Of a stretch of 64,000 nt of DNA, positions 23,801 to 31,204 are shown in pieces. The notes beneath the pieces are model-generated. The model was not told the DNA's origin, ran no database searches, and worked only from the letters and a program-made list of their open reading frames with translations. Source of the DNA: Campylobacter concisus (GTDB lineage: Bacteria > Campylobacterota > Campylobacteria > Campylobacterales > Campylobacteraceae); contig NZ_CP060707.1 in assembly GCF_003048675.2 (NCBI RefSeq), positions 1,364,001-1,428,000 on the forward strand, in the 5' to 3' direction. The position numbers and the translations under genes are program-made. Within the stretch, counting starts at the first letter, position 1, and every line of letters starts with the position of its first letter.

Positions 23801-26140
23801 GATAATATAAAAAACGGCTCTGGCAACTACGCTATAAATTTTAGCGGTAAAGGCGAAGCTGCAAACAATCCACACGATGAAAAATCAAAAGATGTAGAGG
23901 TCATAGACGCTGAGACATCTGAGAAGACGACACTTACACTTGATAGAAATTTAAGCTACTCTGGAAGCTTTAACGTAGCGCAAAACACTGGCAGCAAAAA
24001 CTACATCGTTGAAAGACTAGATGATGCGGGAAATTTAGCCGTTCAAACCGTGACTATGGTGGCAAACAAAGGCCTTGATGTTGATATGTGGTTTTTTGAC
24101 TGCACAAATACAGAATTTTGGTCATACGACCCAGCAGTTACGACTGGTCCAAGAGCGGATAATATCTCTCCTGGAGGGTATGGATACCACGTAGCAAATC
24201 ACTATGAGGCATGGACCAAATGGGCAGGAACTGGCGTAAGTGCTACTACAACTTATAATGAGCTTTCTTTTCAAGGAGGTAAAGACTGGAAGCTAAAATC
24301 AACAAGACCACACGCAGGTGAGCTAAACACAAACGATATAGCAAAAGTAGGACACTCTCCAGAAGCAAGCGATACCGATCACACTGGGGCGCATTATAAT
24401 CTAAACAAGACAGGAAACTACGTCCTTGAGGAGGCGGAGCCTATAGGAACTGATCTGATCATGAAAATGAAAGGTTGGATATACATAAAAGAAGATGGCC
24501 AATACAATATAGCTGCAAAACACTTTCAAGATATGGTGGATGTAAAAATAGCAGATGAAAGTTTTGGAAAGTGGGCATATTGGTTTGGTTCAGGCGACAA
24601 TGGTCCTCACGGAGGCAATCATATTTATAATCTTAAAAAAGGATTTTATAGGATAGAGGTTGATTATGTTGATAGGACGCAAGATACATTTTTAGACATA
24701 ATGATCAAAAAAAGGTCACAAAATGCTAGCGACTATAAAATCATAGGCTCACAAGGAAGCGGCACACACCTTTTTAGTGATAGCTATGTAAAAGCTCTAC
24801 ATGATAAAGGATATGTTAGCGATGAAAAAGATGGTCTTATAGCTGGTAAAAAGGGGTATAGAAGTTTAATAAATCAAGAAAAAGATACAAGCAAACCAGC
24901 AAAATATTTTGGTGATGATGCGGATGATTTCAACAAAGTAATACATCTAAAACACAATAATGATAGCCTTGAAGGTAGCAACCTAAACGATGTATTTATC
25001 TACAATGGCAAGAATATAGACGCAAAAGGTGGCGTTGATAAGCTGATATTTGTTGAAGATACAAAACTAGAAAAGGTGAGTAATTTAAATGATAATCTAA
25101 AAAGCTTCGAACGCCTGCAATTAGGCACAGAAAATCAAGCTGTTTCAATATCATTTAACACAAAAAATGTTCTTGACATAATAGACTCTAGAACAACAAG
25201 AATAACAGAGGGCGAATACTCAACCCTAACAACCGTATCTGGCACTGAAAGCATAAATACTGTTTTAAAGATACTAGGAGATAGCAACGATATCGTAAAA
25301 CTAATAAACGATGGCACAAATAAATTTGAATTAGCAACAAACGAAGAGGTCACTTTGCTAAACTGGAAGCACAGCAAAGCCATAGGTGGTAGCTATAATA
25401 AAGTAGAAACTGATGGTAACGGACATGTAAGAGAATTCCAGCCAGATCCAACGCATAACCCAGATGTATGGAAAACATATAAAGATGCAAACGGTAAGCC
25501 AATTATCGACTCCTACGACACTCCAGTAAATCACGTCTACAAAGGCACATACACCGATGGAACTAGCACAAAAACATTTTTCGTTGAGATAGATAAAAAT
25601 ATCAAGATCACTCACGAGGGAGATGATCAAAACAATACCTTTACCTATGAAGGCAACAAGATAGACGCAAAAGATGGCGCTGATACGCTCATCTTTACTG
25701 AAAATATCGATCTTAGCAGAGTGGCTGACCTAAAAAACGATAAATTAAAGAGCTTTGAAGCTTTACAGCTTGGTAGCAAGAGCACTCAGGCGGTCTCGAT
25801 AGGACTGGATGCTAAAAGCGTGCTTGATATCATAGACTCACAAGTAACAGATGGTGGGCTAAAAAGCGTAAATACCGTGCTAAAGATCAAAGGCGACAAT
25901 AATGACAAAGTGGCGCTAGAGGGCAAAGGCACTATCTTCACGCAAGCAACAGACAGCGAAGTGGCAGCACTAAATTTAAAGCATAGCGCTTTAGGTGATA
26001 CGCACAACCAAGTGGCGATTGATGGTAGCGGACATGCGCTAAATCAAGTCTATAAAGGCGTATATGGTAGCGGAACTGGCGCACAAACATTTTTTATCGA
26101 GATAGATAAAGATGTAAGTGTAGTAAATTTGGTGCATTAA
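20837..26140 (+). CDS. Giant repeat adhesin, LapA-like retention module and type I secretion C-terminus
   Basis: Of 1767 residues, the first ~80 match the retention-like module of the upstream paralogue (IAISRDGTMRVLHKGDEIYL). About six Ig-like repeats of ~125 residues follow, starting near residues 180, 327, 456, 583, 710 and 832; several open with a calcium-binding type loop (DKNGDGVID, DKNGDGLIS, DADGDGLID). A PA14-like region sits at ~1075-1320 (MKGWIYIKEDGQYNIAAKHF). Two copies of the secretion-type C-terminal unit end the protein (~1370-1590 and ~1595-1767). It should be a long cell-surface or biofilm adhesin. Start has AGGGATGAAGAA upstream and follows the paralogue by 105 bases. Confidence 0.78.
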   Translation: MPNFDAIRIGVIKKIKGEAIAISRDGTMRVLHKGDEIYLGDDIKTSENSNLTIAFDDGEKAYVGFSSVFHTINVFAEHKGELVIPKNANILENHKEHANDDDQISHQELSPHGSSSQYSASVGSGGIKFELGGHYSNIYDFYTGLRALEARHDEVKWPVGEAKIGGVSYAGFGAENLNFTPPEPNIVLNFNLTSDTGEKKGFLGGAQLNSLPKTPDGKKIITSIGVDIPDVAKNGDIITIKTNMKGGGKTSNYKVNTITNELIPVDSTGMPTGAPPIPIVNGKAEITGVEILNHGKTTVTSSYTTGGRTFTAPPTAYELNDTPAISKVTATLDLDKNGDGVIDATELGYGSGTQTSGMKFVVPDELSTGDKITFKLNEPGKPPTQKKFTLDKENGTATDEDGNTYTFTTDENGAVSFSVPNIANITAGSSIETGVVDKFGNVSATSTTPSSNVSDTVKVTLTADKNGDGLISSNEIGDGTSKVEINLPRTIKPKESVSINIGGSPKEFVVSDDGTSVYDKNNPSVVVPIVNGKFEVPGVSVPVTPGSSVSISTTVNDEHGTPKPNGTSSQTTPSVVVAPPVKSAKISFDSDLGHNNRTPDGRIDTSENRYNDGDPTKTKASIKIPSVIKEGDKIAIDVTNPDGSKTHKIYTYTNGKIIAPDHNEVPLNDGKFKITVPIEHGKTTSITTTMMDKAGNKGESDTNEIKFSDSPVAKFVKDADGDGLIDDTTGAITTSDVKVYLPSSAVPKDELKISILNPLTNKQSTVSYILDDDGVHMINKKDPSDIKVISDGAITIPDVIVSSKRPTLVDATLIKDDGSAISGTSSGRLFAFGVLDYIDDVKLVTKIDNADIHSAKYLNEEDYEHIISTSQYESNLAQKINYNIALTNDEQPYIKFGINKPDTTSDGKGYVLIEIKDENANVSDSFIAKIENNTVIADFEKAGKKLDRTHHIIDATYVGTDGVPQRDDNLTITVDLDSKPDKLIESDFDNIKNGSGNYAINFSGKGEAANNPHDEKSKDVEVIDAETSEKTTLTLDRNLSYSGSFNVAQNTGSKNYIVERLDDAGNLAVQTVTMVANKGLDVDMWFFDCTNTEFWSYDPAVTTGPRADNISPGGYGYHVANHYEAWTKWAGTGVSATTTYNELSFQGGKDWKLKSTRPHAGELNTNDIAKVGHSPEASDTDHTGAHYNLNKTGNYVLEEAEPIGTDLIMKMKGWIYIKEDGQYNIAAKHFQDMVDVKIADESFGKWAYWFGSGDNGPHGGNHIYNLKKGFYRIEVDYVDRTQDTFLDIMIKKRSQNASDYKIIGSQGSGTHLFSDSYVKALHDKGYVSDEKDGLIAGKKGYRSLINQEKDTSKPAKYFGDDADDFNKVIHLKHNNDSLEGSNLNDVFIYNGKNIDAKGGVDKLIFVEDTKLEKVSNLNDNLKSFERLQLGTENQAVSISFNTKNVLDIIDSRTTRITEGEYSTLTTVSGTESINTVLKILGDSNDIVKLINDGTNKFELATNEEVTLLNWKHSKAIGGSYNKVETDGNGHVREFQPDPTHNPDVWKTYKDANGKPIIDSYDTPVNHVYKGTYTDGTSTKTFFVEIDKNIKITHEGDDQNNTFTYEGNKIDAKDGADTLIFTENIDLSRVADLKNDKLKSFEALQLGSKSTQAVSIGLDAKSVLDIIDSQVTDGGLKSVNTVLKIKGDNNDKVALEGKGTIFTQATDSEVAALNLKHSALGDTHNQVAIDGSGHALNQVYKGVYGSGTGAQTFFIEIDKDVSVVNLVH

Positions 26141-26240
26141 ATTTAACTCTGTCAGGCTAAAATTTATAGTTTTAGATTTAAATTTCTTAAAAACAAAAGC
26201 TTCCTGTATATTTTTAAACTTAGTTTAAATATTTAAAATG

Positions 26241-26246
26241 TATAAT
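26241..26246 (+). promoter_or_regulatory. -10 box of tRNA-Phe
   Basis: TATAAT preceded by TG one base upstream (TGTATAAT), 20 bases before the tRNA 5' end. No clear -35, as usual in Campylobacter. Confidence 0.65.
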
Positions 26247-26266
26247 CCAATTTCTTTTATCAAGGT

Positions 26267-26342
26267 GGTTGGATAGCTCAGTCGGTAGAGCAGCAGACTG
26301 AAAATCTGCGTGTCGGCAGTTCGATTCTGCCTCTAACCACCA
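26267..26342 (+). tRNA. tRNA-Phe (GAA)
   Basis: The 76-base gene folds as a cloverleaf: acceptor GGTTGGA pairs with TCTAACC, D-arm AGCTCAG...AGAGC, anticodon stem GCAGA/TCTGC with loop CTGAAAA (anticodon GAA at 26300-26302), T-arm GGCAG TTCGATT CTGCC, and an encoded ACCA end. Confidence 0.97.
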
Positions 26343-26416
26343 TTTAAACTTTCTTTCAAAATCAATCATTTTTACTTCTATCAAATATAGTTTTATTAAA
26401 AAGCCTAATTTTACAC

Positions 26417-27766
26417 TTATTTTAAATTTACAAGCTCAAATTCTGCCCAAAATTCGCTTCCAGCTCCTGCTTCGCTTTTTACACCAAGCTTTGCGCCATG
26501 AATTTTAGCTATATTTGCAGCGATGGCAAGACCAAGACCGCTACCTCTGTTTTGGCTTTTATTTCTTGAGCTTTCAACTTGATAAAATTTATTCCAGATT
26601 AGCTCGATATCTTTTTTAGAGATGCCTAAGCCATCGTCTTTTACAGACAAAAATGCATGCGTTTTTGTGAGGGTTAAATTTAGCTCAATCTTAGCTTCTG
26701 CAAATTTTAGTGCATTGCTTAAAAGGTTATCCACCAGCCTAGATATCATCAGCTCATCGCCTAAGATTTCAATCTCTGGTGCGATCTCGTAGCTAAATTT
26801 CAGCCCCTTTGCATTTGCTAGCTTCTCATAGTCGCTGGCTAAATTTTGCAAGATTGAGCTTAAATTTATACCTTTTAGCTCCAAATTTCTGCCAGCTTCC
26901 AGTCTTGAAAGCTCCAAAATTTGATCTATCAGCGAGGTTATTTTCCTTGACTGCCTAGAGATGACCTCCAGTGATTCCTTGGCCTCGTCTAAATTTTGCG
27001 CGTAGCTCGCGGCATAGTCACTCTCAGCCATGATGACGGATAGCGGCGTTCGCAGCTCGTGAGAGACGTCTGAGGTGAGCTGCTTTTCGCTTTGATAGAC
27101 CTTTTCGAGGGAGTCAAGCATCTGGTTAAAAACACTTGCAAGTGCGTGTAGCTCGTCTTTGCCAGCAGGCAGGTCTATGCGCTTTGAAAAGTCCTGGTTA
27201 CTACCTATCTCAAGGGCAGTTTTTGACATCGTAGAAACTGGCTTCATCGCGTTTTTTATCGTTTTATAGCCACCATAAAGCACAAAGGCAAATAAAACCG
27301 GCACAAAAACGCCAAGCGCTAGTAAAAATAGCCCCTCTTTTTTGAAAAATTTCTCCGCATTTATCACGCCTCTGACCCAGAGCTCTTTGCCTTTAGCTGC
27401 GATATCGTAGTAGTAAAAGCGGTTTTCGCCGTTTTCATAAAGGCGCACCGCACCGCTGTTCATTTTAAGTGAAATTTGAAAGTGTTTTGGTGCTAGACCA
27501 CCGACTACATCGCCTTTTGCGTTATATTTTATAAAAAATATCCCATCATCATATGGCTCAAACTCATCCATATCATTGGCTATTTTGGTGACTGATTTGG
27601 CTAGCTTTTTTTGGCTCACATCCTCAAAAACTTCATCCGCCACGACCGCAGAGATGGCAACAAGAGCTGATACGATAACGATGATAAAAAACGAGTACCA
27701 AAGCGTTACGCGCGCCGTTATTGGGATGTTTGCAAGCGTTTGCTTAATCCTTAACAACATAGCCAA
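26417..27766 (-). CDS. Sensor histidine kinase
   Basis: The 449-residue protein has two membrane helices (residues ~20-45 and ~150-175) around a ~100-residue periplasmic sensor, then a HAMP linker, a dimerisation domain with the phospho-histidine in SDVSHELRTPLS near residue 237, and an ATPase domain with SNALKFAEAK, DDGLGISKKD and GSGLGLAIA. It senses an envelope signal and phosphorylates the response regulator, whose gene it overlaps by 23 bases. Two PepSY-type genes upstream in the same operon suggest the signal is in the periplasm, perhaps a cation, peptide or protease state. Confidence 0.93.
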   Translation of the reverse strand: MAMLLRIKQTLANIPITARVTLWYSFFIIVIVSALVAISAVVADEVFEDVSQKKLAKSVTKIANDMDEFEPYDDGIFFIKYNAKGDVVGGLAPKHFQISLKMNSGAVRLYENGENRFYYYDIAAKGKELWVRGVINAEKFFKKEGLFLLALGVFVPVLFAFVLYGGYKTIKNAMKPVSTMSKTALEIGSNQDFSKRIDLPAGKDELHALASVFNQMLDSLEKVYQSEKQLTSDVSHELRTPLSVIMAESDYAASYAQNLDEAKESLEVISRQSRKITSLIDQILELSRLEAGRNLELKGINLSSILQNLASDYEKLANAKGLKFSYEIAPEIEILGDELMISRLVDNLLSNALKFAEAKIELNLTLTKTHAFLSVKDDGLGISKKDIELIWNKFYQVESSRNKSQNRGSGLGLAIAANIAKIHGAKLGVKSEAGAGSEFWAEFELVNLK

Positions 27767-28403
27767 GTCCTCTTTTAGTCTGGATCATATCACACTCGCC
27801 AAGCTTTTTTCTTATGTTTTTTATAAGCACGTCGATGACGTTTGAACCGCCCGTGTAGTCAAAGTCCCAGACGTGCTCTTTGATCTGGTCGCGAGTTAGA
27901 ATTCTGCCCTTGTTTAGCATCAAAAACTCTAAAATTTCATACTCTTTGCCAGTTAGCTCGATCTGCTCGCCGCTAAATTCTACAGACTTTTTAGAAAGGT
28001 CGATCTTTAGCTCACCTGCGTAAATTTCACTAGTCGCATTGCCGCTATTTCGGCGAATGAGCGTGCGCACTCTAGCTAGCAGCTCCTTAAAGTCAAATGG
28101 CTTTACTAAATAATCATCCGCGCCCGCGTCAAGCCCCTTTACAACGTCGTCCACATCGTCTTTTGCCGTTAGTATCAGCACAGGGGTCGCTAGCTTTGCG
28201 GCGCGAGACTTTTGCAAAAATGTAAGTCCGTCCATCACTGGCATCATAAGATCAAGCACGATGAGATCGTAGTGCGCCACCGCAGTAAAGTCCATCGCCT
28301 CCTCGCCATTAAACGCGCTATCGACGCTATATCCGTTTTTCTTAAGGTGCCTTGTGATGACGCTATTTAGGTCTTTTTCGTCCTCGACGACTAAAATTTT
28401 CAT
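27744..28403 (-). CDS. OmpR-family response regulator
   Basis: 219 residues: a receiver domain with the phospho-acceptor Asp51 in LDLMMPVMDG and Lys in LVKPFDFKELL, then a winged-helix DNA-binding domain (ELTGKEYEILEFLMLNKGRI, and GSNVIDVLIKNIRKKLG). It is the cognate regulator of the overlapping kinase gene. The target genes cannot be told; autoregulation of this operon and control of the PepSY genes are likely in such layouts. Confidence 0.94.
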   Translation of the reverse strand: MKILVVEDEKDLNSVITRHLKKNGYSVDSAFNGEEAMDFTAVAHYDLIVLDLMMPVMDGLTFLQKSRAAKLATPVLILTAKDDVDDVVKGLDAGADDYLVKPFDFKELLARVRTLIRRNSGNATSEIYAGELKIDLSKKSVEFSGEQIELTGKEYEILEFLMLNKGRILTRDQIKEHVWDFDYTGGSNVIDVLIKNIRKKLGECDMIQTKRGLGYVVKD

Positions 28404-28435
28404 CTTTGCCTCACTTGGTTTTGCCAGTTATTTTA

Positions 28436-29050
28436 TCAAATTTGGCTTTTTATTTTTAGATTTAAAATTTCGCCATTTGCTGCGCCTATCTTAAAATCAT
28501 ATAAAAAGCCGTTAAATTTAGCCCTTGCCTCATAAAAATACTCCGTGCAAAATGTGCCAAAACTTTGTTTTTTCGCTAGATAGATCGGCTCAAATTCCAC
28601 ATCTTCTGGTTCTACTTTTAGGCGCTCTAAGATGAGCTCTTTAACTCTTTCTGGCAAGATGTGAGTTAGCCCTTCAAATTTGGACTGCTCTTCATTTATC
28701 TTTGATAGCTCCGCCCTTTGCGTTTCGTCTTTTAGGTGGTTTGAAGCGTTTGATAGCCACACTCCAGCCTTGCCAGTGTAGGTAAGCGCATCCGCTACAC
28801 CTTGAAGCGAAAGCTCAAGCGTTTTTTTAAAGAAATTTTGAGCTTTGCATTTTGGAGCTGCTTGGCTTAAATTTTTATCTAAATTTTCAGGGCTTTGCTC
28901 GCTCTCTCCTAAATTTTCGCAACTATTTTTATTAGCAGTATTTTCACTTAAATTTTCTCTCGCGCTTTGGCTAAAATTTTCGTTCAAATTTTTCTCTAAA
29001 CCCTGATCGCCAACTTTATCGTTTAAATTTTTCTCTAAATTTTCACTCAT
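28436..29050 (-). CDS. PepSY-like protein with low-complexity N-terminus
   Basis: The first ~65 residues are a run of short Asn/Leu/Glu repeats (LEKNLND, LEKNLNE, ENLSEN, ENLDKNL), written in DNA as repeated AAATTT blocks. The middle (LELSLQGVADALTYTGKAG) may be amphipathic. The last ~60 residues (YFYEARAKFNGFLYDFKIG, NGEILNLKIK) have the beta pattern of a PepSY domain. No signal peptide is seen, so its place in the cell is uncertain. It lies 46 bases after the PepSY gene and 32 before the regulator, in one operon. A later start, past the repeats, cannot be excluded. Confidence 0.6.
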   Translation of the reverse strand: MSENLEKNLNDKVGDQGLEKNLNENFSQSARENLSENTANKNSCENLGESEQSPENLDKNLSQAAPKCKAQNFFKKTLELSLQGVADALTYTGKAGVWLSNASNHLKDETQRAELSKINEEQSKFEGLTHILPERVKELILERLKVEPEDVEFEPIYLAKKQSFGTFCTEYFYEARAKFNGFLYDFKIGAANGEILNLKIKSQI

Positions 29051-29096
29051 CTTTTTTCATCTTTATAAAAATTTAACGCCCAAAAAGGGCGCTAGA

Positions 29097-29582
29097 TCAC
29101 TTTGTGTAGTTGCTGATTATCTCGCCTGTTTGAGCGTTTATGATCACTTTTTTCTCGCTCCTGTCGCGCTTAAGCTCTACTTTGTATATCCAAACACCAT
29201 TTTTATTATCAAGCTCTGCCTCATCAAGGCTCCAGCCAGCCTCGAGCGCTTGAGCTTTAGCCACAGCCTCGTCGATGCTAAGAGCAAATTTTGAAAAATC
29301 TACCGCTTCGATCGGCAAGATATGTTTTTTATTTTTATTCTCTACTTTAACGATCTGACCGCTGTTGGCATCGATCTTGATATCTTGTTTGACTCCGTCT
29401 TTAAAAGACTCTATCTTGTAAAATGTCACGCCCTTTTTGACGTTCATCTCGATATCTTTGACGCTTGAGCCTGGGAAGTTTTTCTCAGCTATGCTTAAAG
29501 CCTCTTTTGATGTGATAGCTGCTTGCAAGCTTGTCGCTCCTAAAACTACTGCTAAAACTGCCGCGCTTAATACCTTTTTCAT
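29097..29582 (-). CDS. Periplasmic PepSY-domain protein
   Basis: 161 residues with a clear signal peptide (VLSAAVLAVVLGATSLQA) and two PepSY repeats: ITSKEALSIAEKNFPGSS...DIKIDANSGQIVKV and LSIDEAVAKAQ...KKVIINAQTGEIISN. PepSY proteins are exported and often inhibit proteases or bind metal. First gene of the two-component operon; AAAAGGATCAAAA precedes the start. A sensor-accessory or stress role is inferred from position. Confidence 0.85.
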   Translation of the reverse strand: MKKVLSAAVLAVVLGATSLQAAITSKEALSIAEKNFPGSSVKDIEMNVKKGVTFYKIESFKDGVKQDIKIDANSGQIVKVENKNKKHILPIEAVDFSKFALSIDEAVAKAQALEAGWSLDEAELDNKNGVWIYKVELKRDRSEKKVIINAQTGEIISNYTK

Positions 29583-29945
29583 TTTTGATCCTTTTATTTA
29601 TGATTTCCAACTTTCGTTTGGATGAGCGCATTATAAAAACCTTAAATGAAGCTAGGATGAATGAATGGAAATTTATTTTAAGACCACTCTACTGACAAAA
29701 TTTCTAGCTATAAATGTTTTTACCTAGAAATAATCAAAGAAAACTATAAAGCAGTAAAAAAGTTGGTTTAAGATTACAGCTTAGCATTTATCAACTTGTT
29801 ACACCAAACTAAGCAAACATACTAAGAAGGAGTAATCAGAATTTCTGCTATGATTTTGATTTTATTGCTAGACAATAAAAATATTCTGCTATAGCTGAAT
29901 TTTCATTATCGATCACGAGTAAGATAAATTTATAAAGGATAAAAG
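29583..29945. other. Intergenic stretch, divergent promoters probable
   Basis: It separates the PepSY operon (minus) from the secreted-protein gene (plus), so it must hold both promoters. I see an inverted repeat TTTATTG (29861-29867) / CAATAAA (29873-29879) and an AAAGGAT ribosome site before 29946. No further gene is supported. Confidence 0.4.
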
Positions 29946-30734
29946 ATGAAATTTAAAACCATACTATTAATAAGCTTTCTAATAAGCCTTAATTTAAGTG
30001 CTTTTGAGCCTATGAACCCTAGTATAGCTACCAAAAAGGCTAGCGATGATTATGGGCAGGTTGATGGTGGAGCTTTTTGTGATGCAGACTATGGTACCGA
30101 CTTTATTACTCCTAGCTTTAAATGCTATGACGATAAAGAGAAATATAAATTTAAAGAGTACTCTTTAGAAGATTTTATATGTCAGTCAAGAAGTACTGCT
30201 TTTAGAGATAACTATTTTGCTGATCTTTATAATCTAATCGTAAAAGAAAATCCAAATTTAAAAGAAAAAGCTCAAAAGATAGCAAGAGAGAGAATAGCTA
30301 AAACTAAAAAAGAGTGTATAAATAAATTTTCAAAAGAGTTTAAACAAAATTGTAAATTAACATTTAGCATATCTGGTGCTATTCATTGCTCTAGGTCATA
30401 TTATAGAAGCTATATGGCTAAGCTTGCACTGATGCTTTATGAGAACGATAAAGAGCTATTTAAAAGAATTTACGGCGAAGATTATGAACATTTTAAAGAG
30501 GTATTTGAAGATACTTTAAAATATGTGCCGATACTTTATTCAGAAGTAGAGCTAAATGGTATTAAAAAGACAGATAAAAATCCTTATGCTGAGTTTTTAA
30601 GAAAATATGATGACTATACTGGTGATTATGGTAATTATAAAATCCACGATCTAATTTATATAGTATTAGTCCAATACTCCCTAATAGATAAAAATGGTCA
30701 TTTAGTTTTACCAGAGAATAGAAAAGAGGAGTAA
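29946..30734 (+). CDS. Secreted cysteine-containing hypothetical protein, 262 aa
   Basis: A signal peptide (TILLISFLISLNLSAF) is followed by a mature domain with six cysteines (FCDAD, FKCYDD, FICQS, KECIN, NCKLT, HCSRS), suggesting disulfides in the periplasm or outside the cell. The rest is lysine- and tyrosine-rich and helical. It is not in an operon and is more AT-rich than the core genes around it. No family recognised; horizontally gained or fast-evolving genes often look like this. Confidence 0.7.
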   Translation: MKFKTILLISFLISLNLSAFEPMNPSIATKKASDDYGQVDGGAFCDADYGTDFITPSFKCYDDKEKYKFKEYSLEDFICQSRSTAFRDNYFADLYNLIVKENPNLKEKAQKIARERIAKTKKECINKFSKEFKQNCKLTFSISGAIHCSRSYYRSYMAKLALMLYENDKELFKRIYGEDYEHFKEVFEDTLKYVPILYSEVELNGIKKTDKNPYAEFLRKYDDYTGDYGNYKIHDLIYIVLVQYSLIDKNGHLVLPENRKEE

Positions 30735-30919
30735 GCTTCTTTTATACCAGAATTATGATCATACTTCTATATTGCATTTCCTTAATATCATGGATAGATA
30801 TTTTAAAAATATTAAATAAAACCGAAGGGAAATAAAGGGGAAAATTACAAAAAAAAGAAAACTTAAAGTTCCTGAAACATAGTTAAAATCGGGTTTTTAA
30901 AAAGATTTTTAAAGAAGAA

Positions 30920-30994
<75 letters not shown>

Positions 30995-31012
30995 ACACTT
31001 AAAAGAAGTCGT

Positions 31013-31018
31013 ATTATA
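31013..31018 (-). promoter_or_regulatory. -10 box of tRNA-Asn
   Basis: TATAAT on the minus strand, 18 bases before the tRNA 5' end. Confidence 0.6.
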
Positions 31019-31089
31019 GTTAGCAATCATTTAAAAATAGCTTAAATAACTAAAAATTTTAGCCATTTTTCTAATAAAATATATATTTA

Positions 31090-31120
31090 AAACCACTCAA
31101 GCAAATTGCCTGAGTGGTTT
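31090..31120 (-). terminator. Hairpin after the chemoreceptor gene
   Basis: AAACCACTCA and TGAGTGGTTT are exact 10-base mirrors with a further GCAA/TTGC pair inside. On the minus strand it lies 84 bases after the receptor stop and is followed by TTTTAAATATAT. Confidence 0.7.
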
Positions 31121-31204
31121 AGAGTTTTACCAAAGCAAGATCGTTTTATTTTGGTAGTTTTATTTAAATAAGAGCTTATTTAAAACTCTAAAGAATAAGT
31201 GTTT

